Positions 29,443 through 37,941 of a stretch of DNA of 64,000 bases are shown here, in pieces. Source of the DNA: Phycisphaerae bacterium (GTDB taxonomy: Bacteria; Planctomycetota; Phycisphaerae; Phycisphaerales; UBA1924); contig JAUILU010000009.1 in assembly GCA_030432905.1 (NCBI GenBank), forward strand, positions 1 through 64,000, written 5' to 3'. The position numbers and the translations under genes were made by a program. The notes beneath the pieces were generated by a model. That model was not told the origin of the DNA and did not search any database. It saw nothing but the letters and a program-made list of their open reading frames with translations. The number at the start of each line of letters is the position of its first letter. Position 1 is the stretch's first letter.

Positions 29443-29877
29443 TCAGTCGAAGCGGATAAGCGGCGACAGCTTCTCGAGCGTCTTCGGGCCGATGCCCGAA
29501 ACCCGGTCGAGGTCAGAATCGCTCTCGTAAGGCCCGTTGGCCAGGCGGTCCTCGATGATCCGCTGGGCCATCACCGGCCCGATGCGGGGCAGAAGCTCTA
29601 GCTCGGCCGCCGACGCCGTGTTGACGTTGATCAGCTTCTGGATGCCGGGCTCTGATTCCCGCGTCGGTTCGCCTGAGTGCTCGACGACCGGTACTGAATC
29701 AGCATCTGCGTCATCTGGAGCAATGACCGTTTCAAGTTTGGGCGTGGTCGTTTGTGTATCGGGCCTGTCGCTCAGAAGCCCCTGCCCGATGCCGAGCACC
29801 CCCACCGCACCCAGCGTCATCGCGCAGACCCATTTAACGGGGCCGCTGATGTCGCCGGTTGGGCTGGTATCGCTCAC
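29443..29877 (-). CDS. ComEA-like helix-hairpin-helix protein
   Basis: A 144-residue protein with a single membrane helix (about 14-33), an acidic linker, and a C-terminal double helix-hairpin-helix domain (about 80-144): LINVNTASAAELELLPRIGP and DLDRVSGIGPKTLEKL. This is the ComEA architecture, in which the domain binds DNA outside the cytoplasmic membrane during uptake. The start overlaps the stop of the upstream GH10-like gene by 4 bp (GTGA), and mfd follows. ComEA-like domains also occur in proteins unrelated to competence, so a role in DNA uptake is inference. Confidence 0.85.
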   Translation of the reverse strand: MSDTSPTGDISGPVKWVCAMTLGAVGVLGIGQGLLSDRPDTQTTTPKLETVIAPDDADADSVPVVEHSGEPTRESEPGIQKLINVNTASAAELELLPRIGPVMAQRIIEDRLANGPYESDSDLDRVSGIGPKTLEKLSPLIRFD

Positions 29878-31478
29878 GCGGTCGCCGCCGATGCCGAATT
29901 CGTCGCGGCCGCGGTCCCTGACTGGATCGCCTTGCGGAGTTCAATCGCGTGACGGATCGCGGGCTTGGGCTTGCCGGTCGCGCCGATCAGGCTGCCGGGC
30001 ATTGGTCCCTTTGCGCCGGGCGGGAGTTCCTGCTCCTGCCACACAAAGCTCACGACGCTCGGCTTGCTCACGATCAGTTCCATCGCCTGCCTGAGCCAGA
30101 TCGCGTCTTCTTCTTGCGTATCCGGCTCGCCCGGCTCCTGCGCCTTGCTGACCGCGGTAATCGCCAGCGGCCTGTCGAGCAGTGCGTACCGGTCGATCGC
30201 CGCCGAGAGCGCCATCAGGTCACGGCGGACCATCCCGGGCTTTGGCCTGTCAAGCTCGAACCGAACCGCCCAGGCATCGACGCCGATGCCGGCCTGCTGG
30301 ACCATCTCCGCGTAGAGCGCACCGGGCAGCGAGCGAGGCCTGTGCCCCGGCTCCGAGCTGAACGGGTGCAGGACCTCGATCTGCATCTTGCCCTGCGGGT
30401 GCAGCTTGCGCGCCAGCAGCATCGTCATCCGAGTCAGGTCCATCATCTGCTCGAAGCTGAGCTGGAAGTTCTCGTTGCGGTTGAGCCCGCTAAGCACCGT
30501 CCACCTCGGCACCGTTCTGCGGTAACGCGTGATCACGTTCTTCACGTGCTCGTACACCACCTCGCGGAGCGTCTCGTAGTCGTGCTCCCAGATGTATAGC
30601 CAGTCGGGCACGTTCGATCGGCCAAGATCAACAACGGGCCCAGCAGAGACAGGCACCTTCGCCTGACGCACCGCCCATTCGATCCAGCGATCGGTCGGGC
30701 CGAACGAGTACTTGCCCTCGTCGGGTTCCATGTCGCGCCAGCGTGTCGGCAGCGCGACAAAGTCGCAGCCGTCGGTCACCATCTTCTGGAGCGTGTCGGA
30801 GAACTGCACCGGGTTGAGCCCGATGGAGATCGCGGGCTTCGTCGGTAGGACCAGCCCGGTGTCGTTCGGGCTCTTAACCGCGGGGCCGGTCAGTGGGCCG
30901 TTTGAGAGATCCCTGCCGACCGCGTTGGCGTACGTCGCGCCGGTCACGCGGTCAGGCAGCGCCCGATTGGTTTGAGCCGCGACGAGCGCATCGCTCGCCT
31001 CGATCGCGAGCCCGAGCGCCTCGCGCGAGAGCCGGTCGGCTTCCTGCGTGTACGACCCGTCGCTGCCCCGGTTGAGCCGATGGCTCACGAGCGCCTTGGT
31101 GAACGCGAGGCGAGCCGCGTCGATCGCGAGCATCGCCGGGTGGTCCTCCGCAAGATCTGTCAGCGACCAGTCTTCGAGTTTGTTGAACAGCGTCATGATC
31201 CGCTGGCGAGCCAGCTCGAGGCTCAGCAGGTACGGCTCGTCACGCTCGGGCAGCAGGCACGTCTGAAGAAACAGCGGGCAGCCGGTCGCCTCGTCAACGG
31301 GCGGGAAGACAGTCGCAAGCCCGGCGGCCTCGGCCGAGTGCTTCTCGCACACGATCCGGCCCGATTCGGCTCGGACCTCGGCGGGCACGGGGACCTCGTC
31401 CTGACCGAAGACATGGGACTCACCTGTGGACCACTCAGTCGCGGGACCCGTACTGTCAAAGACTGCAAAGCTCAGCAT
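29874..31478 (-). CDS. GH10-like protein, probably catalytically inactive
   Basis: The second half of this protein (about 534 residues) has the outline of a GH10 xylanase barrel: FVALPTRWRDMEPDEGKYSF resembles the N-terminal GH10 motif, NVPDWLYIW the next, and ITRYRRTVPRWTVLSGLN the acid/base strand. Where GH10 has WDVVNE, this protein has WTVLSG, and where GH10 has ITELD it has ITAVS, so both catalytic glutamates appear to be missing. The first 200 residues are helical and unrelated. The start is placed at the ATG at 31478, which has AAGGG just upstream; two ATGs further upstream lack a site. It is divergent from purC and coupled to the comEA-like gene. Confidence 0.6.
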   Translation of the reverse strand: MLSFAVFDSTGPATEWSTGESHVFGQDEVPVPAEVRAESGRIVCEKHSAEAAGLATVFPPVDEATGCPLFLQTCLLPERDEPYLLSLELARQRIMTLFNKLEDWSLTDLAEDHPAMLAIDAARLAFTKALVSHRLNRGSDGSYTQEADRLSREALGLAIEASDALVAAQTNRALPDRVTGATYANAVGRDLSNGPLTGPAVKSPNDTGLVLPTKPAISIGLNPVQFSDTLQKMVTDGCDFVALPTRWRDMEPDEGKYSFGPTDRWIEWAVRQAKVPVSAGPVVDLGRSNVPDWLYIWEHDYETLREVVYEHVKNVITRYRRTVPRWTVLSGLNRNENFQLSFEQMMDLTRMTMLLARKLHPQGKMQIEVLHPFSSEPGHRPRSLPGALYAEMVQQAGIGVDAWAVRFELDRPKPGMVRRDLMALSAAIDRYALLDRPLAITAVSKAQEPGEPDTQEEDAIWLRQAMELIVSKPSVVSFVWQEQELPPGAKGPMPGSLIGATGKPKPAIRHAIELRKAIQSGTAAATNSASAATA

Positions 31479-31607
31479 CGCCCTTTTCGTCCTCCGAGAT
31501 ATCATTGCCCCGCCAAGCGGCCCGCGACGGGCCCCGGCAGGCTCGGTTTCACCATTCGTACGATACTGGCTCTTGAACCTCGTCATCATAAGGACTCGCT
31601 GGGAATC

Positions 31608-32540
31608 ATGAGCACGATCTTTCAGACCAGCCTCACCATCCCCGCCATCCGGGGCAAGGTCCGCGACGTCTACGAACTCGGCCCGGACGACACGGGCACC
31701 GACAGGCTGCTCATGGTCGCCTCAGACCGCCTCTCGGCCTTCGACGTGGTCCTGCCCACCCCGGTGCCGGGCAAGGGCCAACTCCTGACAGGGATCGCCG
31801 CGTTCTGGCTCAGGTGGATCCAGAGCCAGGGCATCTGCAAGACGCACCTGATCTCAACCGACGCCGACGACCTGCCCGATTCGCTCTTCACACCCGGCGG
31901 CACAACCCGCGACGAACTCGCGGGCCGGATCACCATCGGCAAGCGGTGCAGCGTCCTCCCGGTCGAGTGCGTTGTCAGGGGGTACATCGAGGGATCGGGC
32001 TGGAAGGACTACCAGCAGACTGGCACGATCTGCGGCCACGCGTTGCCCGCCGGACTCCCCCGCTGCGCCAAACTCCCCGAGCCGATCTTCACACCCGCGA
32101 CCAAGGCAGAGCAGGGCGCGCACGACGAGAACATCTCTGAAGAACGAGCCGCCGAGATCATCGGCAAGGAACACTTCGAGCAGGTCCGCGCGATGTCGAT
32201 GGAGATCTACACCAAGGCGAGCGAATACGCCGCGGCGAGGGGTATCATCATCGCTGACACCAAGTTCGAGTTCGGCATCGACCCCGCAGACCCCGACAGC
32301 CCGCCCATCCTCATCGACGAAGCTCTCACGCCCGACAGCAGCAGGTTCTGGCCCGCCGACCAGTACGAGCCCGGCAAAACCCAGCCAAGCTACGACAAGC
32401 AGTTCGTGCGTGAGTATCTCGAATCGCTCGTCGAATCCGGCGCGTGGGACAAAGCCGCCCCGGGTCCCGAGCTGCCCGAAGCAGTCATCGCGGGCACGAT
32501 CAAACGCTACGAAGAAGTGATCGAGAAGCTGACCAAGTAA
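31608..32540 (+). CDS. purC: Phosphoribosylaminoimidazole-succinocarboxamide synthase
   Basis: It makes SAICAR from CAIR, aspartate and ATP in purine synthesis. The 310-residue protein is of the longer, yeast-like class. It has RGKVRDVYELG, VASDRLSAFDVVLPTPVPGKG, VECVVRGYIEGSGWKDY, TPATKAEQGAHDENI, and LIDEALTPDSSRFWP. The open frame reaches far upstream, but the ATG at 31608 starts the family homology and has AAGGA upstream. The gene stands alone, divergent from the GH10-like gene and convergent with the transporter operon. Confidence 0.97.
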   Translation: MSTIFQTSLTIPAIRGKVRDVYELGPDDTGTDRLLMVASDRLSAFDVVLPTPVPGKGQLLTGIAAFWLRWIQSQGICKTHLISTDADDLPDSLFTPGGTTRDELAGRITIGKRCSVLPVECVVRGYIEGSGWKDYQQTGTICGHALPAGLPRCAKLPEPIFTPATKAEQGAHDENISEERAAEIIGKEHFEQVRAMSMEIYTKASEYAAARGIIIADTKFEFGIDPADPDSPPILIDEALTPDSSRFWPADQYEPGKTQPSYDKQFVREYLESLVESGAWDKAAPGPELPEAVIAGTIKRYEEVIEKLTK

Positions 32541-32559
32541 CGCACCGACCCCGGACGTT

Positions 32560-34545
32560 CTATTTCACCTGGACATTGAAGTTCCGCTGAAGCTCGGCGC
32601 GCTGGGCCTCGTACTGCACCAAGAACTCGTCGTACCCGATGGGCTTCGGGAAGACGTCGTTGAACGGCCGACCTTCGCCGTTCTCCGCGAGCTCGTTCAT
32701 GGATTCCGAGAGCCCCTGCTCAAGCCGCATGTAGCTGAACAGCCGCAGCTCGTTCGGAGCCGCGAGGTAGAGCGCTTCGCGTTCGCTCATGTTGAGCGAT
32801 TCGAGCAGGTTGGTAAACAGCCCACCCGAGAGCACGCGGAAGTCCTTGGGCAGGTTCTCCATACGCCCCACGCCCGGATTGGCAAGCAGCGTATCGCTGT
32901 TCTGCTTGCGGATGAAGTGCTGGTGGAACTGCTTGGCCCATGAGAACTGGTTGCGGAACAGCTCCTCGTCGCCGGCAAGCAAACCGCTGATGTATGCGCC
33001 CTGCAGCGCCGCGGTGATCTGGTTGACGTAGACAGAGGGCGACTCGTAACGCCCCATCATCTCCCACTCGACGAACTCTTCGATCGGCCAGGTCAGACGC
33101 TCGTCCTTATACTGGTCGTTCTGGTTTCGGCCTTCCCACGCGATCAGCTTCTGGCGGTACTCCTCGGCCTTGCCGACCTGACCACGCCTGTAGTAGTGCA
33201 GAATCGCGTCCTCGATAAAGTTCTGGTAACCCGCGGCATAGCTGGTGTACGCCTTCTTCATCGACGTCGCGATGCCGCCACGCGTTGCGACTTCGGCCAT
33301 CTGCTTCTCGTAGGTGTCGATGAAGTGCGTGTTGGGCACGCCGAGGTAGTATGCATACTCGCCCTGCTCGAATTCGAGGAAATCGAAGTACACCTCACTC
33401 GAGCGGAACAGCTCCTGGATCGACTGCATCACGATGCGGTCGGTGTTGATGAAGTCGTAGTCCTTCTTGTTGCGTTCCTCGGCCCTGCCAAGTCCTCGCT
33501 CAACACCGGTGTGCGCCCAGTAGAGCGAGTGCGCCGCGGGGTGACGCCAATCCAGCGGCCCAAAGAGTCTCGTAAACCTCGCCATCCGCGCCGGGTCCAT
33601 GTTGTACTCATCAAGCAGCACACGCTTGCGCAGATACGAGATGTACACGTCCCATGCGTTCTCGAACGCCGGCTCGTGCATGAGCCGCGAGAGCGTCTTG
33701 ATCCGGTCGAGTTCTTCCGTGTCGGTCACACCGAGGATCTCACCGAGCCGATCATCGCTCAGGTTCTTGCGGTGCAACTCTTCGTGGACCGCGTACCGGC
33801 GGAGCGTGTCGAGCGGGTTCTCGGTGCCGAACAGGTCGGCGAGCGCATCCTGCAGATCCTGCACCATCGGCTCGCGTTTGACCGCGCCGGAGATGGTGTC
33901 GGGCGCCATGGCGACCTTGTCGATCCACTCCGCGTACACCTCCGTCGCGTGAAGCGTCGAGCGCATCTCAGGGCCGGGCGGCGGCGGCGGACCCAGCACA
34001 ACCGTCCACTCCTCGGCGACCTTCCGCTTGTAGTACTGGTTCACGTCATCCGTCACGCCCTGGATCTTGTGGATGAAGATCCAAGCAAGCTCCTTGTGGA
34101 TGAGCATGTCGTTCGGGTTCTGGCGCGCGGCCTCGTTGCGAAGCAAACGCACACCCGCGTCCACCCACTGCCAACGCTCCTCGGGTGTCTGCGTCGCGAC
34201 TGAAATGTTGTAAGACAGGTTCCACGCATGGAACACCCACACGCGAGGGAACCTCGGCTGGAGCTTGGTGATCGTCTCGGCGAGCTCGATCGCCTCGTAG
34301 TACTTGCCGTCTTCCTGGAGCCGGTTGGCACGGATCCAGAGCATGTTCACAAACACGCCGCGGAACGCGCCCATCGCGATGCCGACGGCTACCTCCGGCC
34401 GGTCATTCTCGCCCGCGCTGTCGGCGTAGACAAGCTGGTGTCTGCCGCTGGACTCGGTGATCGACGTCCCAACCACGCCCGAAGCGCCGAGAAACACGAG
34501 CATAATCGAGCCCGCGATGATCTGGATCAGCTTGTCGTGCGTCAT
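32560..34545 (-). CDS. Membrane-anchored helical protein of the SPFH/ABC operon, unknown function
   Basis: I do not recognise this 661-residue protein. It has one N-terminal membrane helix (about 8-27) and a large, almost all-helical remainder, probably outside the cytoplasm. TPR-like segments are visible early on (ANRLQEDGKYYEAIELAETI and RVWVFHAWNLSYNIS), and later regions are rich in aromatic residues (QGEYAYYLGVPNTHFIDTYE). It is the last gene of the operon, 24 bp after the permease gene, with GAGGAGC before its ATG. Its position suggests an accessory or substrate-receiving part of the ABC transporter; this is inference. Confidence 0.72.
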   Translation of the reverse strand: MTHDKLIQIIAGSIMLVFLGASGVVGTSITESSGRHQLVYADSAGENDRPEVAVGIAMGAFRGVFVNMLWIRANRLQEDGKYYEAIELAETITKLQPRFPRVWVFHAWNLSYNISVATQTPEERWQWVDAGVRLLRNEAARQNPNDMLIHKELAWIFIHKIQGVTDDVNQYYKRKVAEEWTVVLGPPPPPGPEMRSTLHATEVYAEWIDKVAMAPDTISGAVKREPMVQDLQDALADLFGTENPLDTLRRYAVHEELHRKNLSDDRLGEILGVTDTEELDRIKTLSRLMHEPAFENAWDVYISYLRKRVLLDEYNMDPARMARFTRLFGPLDWRHPAAHSLYWAHTGVERGLGRAEERNKKDYDFINTDRIVMQSIQELFRSSEVYFDFLEFEQGEYAYYLGVPNTHFIDTYEKQMAEVATRGGIATSMKKAYTSYAAGYQNFIEDAILHYYRRGQVGKAEEYRQKLIAWEGRNQNDQYKDERLTWPIEEFVEWEMMGRYESPSVYVNQITAALQGAYISGLLAGDEELFRNQFSWAKQFHQHFIRKQNSDTLLANPGVGRMENLPKDFRVLSGGLFTNLLESLNMSEREALYLAAPNELRLFSYMRLEQGLSESMNELAENGEGRPFNDVFPKPIGYDEFLVQYEAQRAELQRNFNVQVK

Positions 34546-34569
34546 AACGCCAAAGCTCCTCGGCGGGGC

Positions 34570-36633
34570 CTACTGCCCCGAATAGATCGCCAGATCGCGT
34601 TTACGGAAGATGTGCACGCTCGCCGCAAAGAGCAGAGCACACCAGAGCCCGATGATCCCGACGCCCTTTAGAACTGTTACGCCGCCGACCACCTGCCCGT
34701 TCACCAGCCGCTCAACAGGCGACAGCTCCGCGTACGTCTTGAAGATCCAGGAAACGCTAAACGTGATCGCCGAGATAATCAGCTTCACAAAGTTCAGCTG
34801 GCCCTGGGCGTTGAGCGTGGCGTAGTTGTCGATGGCCAGCCTCAGATAACCCGAGCTCTCGGCCATCAGGAACACACCAAACGTCACCATGCTCGCAACC
34901 GGGAAGCTCAGGAACGTCGAGCAGAAGATCCCCAGCATCGCCAAGAACGACAGCTTGAGCCAGAGCACGCCCATCGTCCTTGCGTAGTTGGCGTGGTAGC
35001 TGCCAGCGTTGTAGGAAAGACTCAGCCCGCCCGTCGGGATACGCATGCCCGCGCTGTTGGGGATCGTCCCCGTGCCAACGATCTGTCGGCCCTCGACCGT
35101 GTACGCGAATTCGCCGTTGGAGATCTCGATCACAAGATCGCCGTCAGCGATCATCTCGCCGGCCGTCACATACCTCGCCCCCGGAAGCTCGCCGCGCTCG
35201 ATCGCCTGCAGCGCCCTCGTAAACGACGCTTCGTCCGGCAGGATCACGCGCGGCGCCGGGTCGCTCGGCACGGGCGGGATGACGATGATCGGCGCGATCG
35301 GGAGCGTGTGCGTGTGCCCGAGCCCTGTGTCGCGGACCACCGGAGCCATGCCCAGCAGACCGATCGAGATCTTGAACTGCAGATCGGGCTCGTTCGCGCT
35401 CGCATCGACACGGTACTTGATCACCATCGGCACGTCTTCTGTCGCGCCGAGCTTGATGTCCTTGAACACGTACGTCTGCGTGCCGCCGGGCGGGATCGAG
35501 AAGTACATCAGCCTTCCGCGTTCGTAAAGCTCCTCAAGCATCTGGTCGCGGATCTCTTGCGTCACGACATAGTCGGGATCTTCATCTCGCAGCGCCTTGA
35601 TCGTCTGCTCGATGATCGTCTCGATCTTGTCCTGATCCATCGGCGGCTCTTCGGCCGGGATCGTCCGCTGGGCGCTCAAGATCTGCGTCTCAAGCACGAG
35701 CCGATCCTCGCTCAAACCCGAGTCGGCGTAGGCGATGTACGCCTCTTTCTCGCCGATCGCCGGCTGGTTCCGCAGGTACTCAACGAACAGGAACACACCC
35801 GAACTGCTCACCGCGAGCAGCACCGCAGCCAGGCCCGAAATCCCGAGCCACTTGCCGAAAATGTACTGCCACGCCGCGACCGGCTTGGTCATGGTCTGCC
35901 AGATGATCTTGTCGCGCTGCTCGGTCGCAACGGTGCTGACGCTGAAGAACACCGTCAGCATCGCGATGAGCCAGAACGAGCCGCCCGTGCCGAACTGCAT
36001 AAACGACTGGACGCGGTACCGCAGAGGCTGCTCCGCGTTGAGCATGCCCGGCAGTGCCGCAAGACCAAAGATCAAGAGCACGATGAAGATGATCGAGAGC
36101 CTGAGCCGGACCGCCTCAGCGAGCACGTTGCGGGCGATCGCGCGGATCGGGCCCTTGCCGCCCAGGATCAGCCGCAGCCCCTGCATGAGTGCCGAGAACG
36201 ACGCCGCAAGCACGACCACGCCGACGATCAGCTTCGAGAGCCCGCGTGTCTCCTCAAAGAGCCAGAGCGGACCCGCAAACACCGCGAGCACAACGCCCAG
36301 CATCAGGTACGTCAGCCCGAGCCCGAGCCAGACAACAACAAGTGCCGCGCCGGCGACGATGCCCGATGCGATCACGGTCCCCGTGGGCCCGCGTGCGCCC
36401 TGGAGCACCGTCTCGAGCATGAGCTGCGCCGCGTCCGTGTTCGTGATCGAAGACTCGGGCCCAACCTCGGCGTTCGGCTGTGCCGCCTGCTGAAGCACAG
36501 GCGAAGCCGACGCCACCAGCGACGAAACCGAAACGATCACCGCGATCAACACGATCACCGCCGAGGCGATCAGCTTGAAGCCACGGAGCTGCTGGATACG
36601 GTCTGCGCGAGCTTTCAGCTCGTTGAGTTTCAC
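34570..36633 (-). CDS. ABC-2-type transporter permease with large extracytoplasmic domain
   Basis: A 687-residue membrane protein with about eight hydrophobic segments: one near 20-43, a cluster between about 85 and 160, then about 180-205, 220-240, 265-285 and two or three near the C terminus. A hydrophilic region of about 290 residues (300-590) lies between the last clusters and would face outside. The KPVAAWQYIFGKWLG segment (about 250) matches a segment in the divergent permease at 42805. Its GTG start overlaps the ATPase stop by 4 bp (GTGA). The substrate is not known; the ABC-2 class usually exports lipids, glycans or peptides. Confidence 0.85.
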   Translation of the reverse strand: MKLNELKARADRIQQLRGFKLIASAVIVLIAVIVSVSSLVASASPVLQQAAQPNAEVGPESSITNTDAAQLMLETVLQGARGPTGTVIASGIVAGAALVVVWLGLGLTYLMLGVVLAVFAGPLWLFEETRGLSKLIVGVVVLAASFSALMQGLRLILGGKGPIRAIARNVLAEAVRLRLSIIFIVLLIFGLAALPGMLNAEQPLRYRVQSFMQFGTGGSFWLIAMLTVFFSVSTVATEQRDKIIWQTMTKPVAAWQYIFGKWLGISGLAAVLLAVSSSGVFLFVEYLRNQPAIGEKEAYIAYADSGLSEDRLVLETQILSAQRTIPAEEPPMDQDKIETIIEQTIKALRDEDPDYVVTQEIRDQMLEELYERGRLMYFSIPPGGTQTYVFKDIKLGATEDVPMVIKYRVDASANEPDLQFKISIGLLGMAPVVRDTGLGHTHTLPIAPIIVIPPVPSDPAPRVILPDEASFTRALQAIERGELPGARYVTAGEMIADGDLVIEISNGEFAYTVEGRQIVGTGTIPNSAGMRIPTGGLSLSYNAGSYHANYARTMGVLWLKLSFLAMLGIFCSTFLSFPVASMVTFGVFLMAESSGYLRLAIDNYATLNAQGQLNFVKLIISAITFSVSWIFKTYAELSPVERLVNGQVVGGVTVLKGVGIIGLWCALLFAASVHIFRKRDLAIYSGQ

Positions 36634-37928
36634 GTCGAACGCTCCGCATCGTCGCCCGCATCGTCATCATCGAGCAGCGAACCAATCACATCGAGATCGA
36701 CATCACCAGCGTCGGCTGCGGGTTTGTCCTTTGCAGGCTTGGGTGCCTGAGGCTTGGCCGCAGAGCTCTGCTCAGGCTTGGCTGCCGGGGGCTCTGGTTC
36801 TGCCGCCGGCTCCTCGGCCGCGGTCAGCTCTTCGAGCACGCTCTTGGCTTGCTCTTCTTCTGTCGGGCCGGTCTCAACCGGCTTCGCCTCGGCCTTGGTC
36901 TCAGCCGCCTCTTCGGGCTCGGACGTCACCAGCTTGTCGATCAGCTCATCGCCCGACACAACAGGGCCTGCCTGCGAAGCCGCGCCAGACGCGAGGAACG
37001 CCGCGGTTGCGCCGTCGCCCGCAGCGCCAGATGTCTCGACGCGCTCCAGCTTGGCCTTCTCCACGATGTCGAGGAACTTCTCTTCGAGCTTCTGACGCGG
37101 GTGCGTCACCGCGAGCACCGACTTGGCTCCGCCGGACCTCCTACGGATGACCTCGTCGATCTCCGCCAGCGTCTCGTCGTCGAGCACGTCGGCCTCAATG
37201 GTCGTCTTCGAGTGCTTGGTCAGCATCGAGTCGATGGTGCCCTCGTCGCGGATCTTGCCGCCGTAGAGGATGACCATGCGGTCAACAACATCTTCTACAT
37301 CCGAGAGCAAGTGGCTCGACAGCAGGACGGTTTTGCCGCGTCGACCGAGCTCGATAATCAAATCCTTGACCTGTCGCGTACCGATCGGATCGAGGCCCGT
37401 GGTCGGCTCGTCGAGTATCAAGAAGTCCGGATCGTTGATGAGCGCCTGCGCCAAACCGATCCGGCGCTGCATGCCCTTCGAGTACTCACGCACCGGCCGG
37501 TGCTGAGCCGCTGTCAGCCCGACCATGTCAAGCAGCTCGTCGATCCGGCTGTTGCGTGTCTTGACGTCGAGCTCGAACAGCTTGGCGTAGTACTCGAGAG
37601 TCTCACGCGCGTTGAGGAACGGATAGAGGTAGCTTTCTTCGGGCAGGTAGCCGATCCGCTTCTTCGTCGCAACATCCGAAGGCGACTTGCCAAACACAGC
37701 GAGCCGGCCCTTGGAAGGCGTGAGCAAACCAAGGATCATCTTGATCGTGGTGCTCTTGCCGGAACCGTTCGGGCCAAGCAAACCGAAGATCTCGTGCGGC
37801 ATGATCTCAAGCGAGAGATCCTCGACCGCGCGGACCCGGGGCCGCATCCAGAAGTCTTTAAAGACCTTCGAAAGCCGCTGGCACGCGACGACAGGCTTCT
37901 GACCAGATTGTGTAGAGCTCTCGGCCAA
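36630..37928 (-). CDS. ABC transporter ATP-binding protein with long acidic C-terminal tail
   Basis: An ABC ATPase of about 432 residues. Walker A is GPNGSGKST (52-60), the Q-loop region is YLPEESYLYP, the signature is YSKGMQRRIGLAQAL, Walker B is FLILDEPTTGLDP, and the switch His is in LLSSHLLSD. The nucleotide-binding domain ends near residue 300; the last 130 residues are low-complexity, rich in Ala, Glu, Pro and Lys and ending in a run of Asp. I place the start at TTG 37928, which has GGAGA 6 nt upstream and begins 13 bp after the preceding stop; the ATG at 38009 would overlap the previous gene by 68 bp. It powers the adjacent permease(s). Confidence 0.9.
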   Translation of the reverse strand: MAESSTQSGQKPVVACQRLSKVFKDFWMRPRVRAVEDLSLEIMPHEIFGLLGPNGSGKSTTIKMILGLLTPSKGRLAVFGKSPSDVATKKRIGYLPEESYLYPFLNARETLEYYAKLFELDVKTRNSRIDELLDMVGLTAAQHRPVREYSKGMQRRIGLAQALINDPDFLILDEPTTGLDPIGTRQVKDLIIELGRRGKTVLLSSHLLSDVEDVVDRMVILYGGKIRDEGTIDSMLTKHSKTTIEADVLDDETLAEIDEVIRRRSGGAKSVLAVTHPRQKLEEKFLDIVEKAKLERVETSGAAGDGATAAFLASGAASQAGPVVSGDELIDKLVTSEPEEAAETKAEAKPVETGPTEEEQAKSVLEELTAAEEPAAEPEPPAAKPEQSSAAKPQAPKPAKDKPAADAGDVDLDVIGSLLDDDDAGDDAERST

Positions 37929-37941
37929 TCTCAATCTCCAA

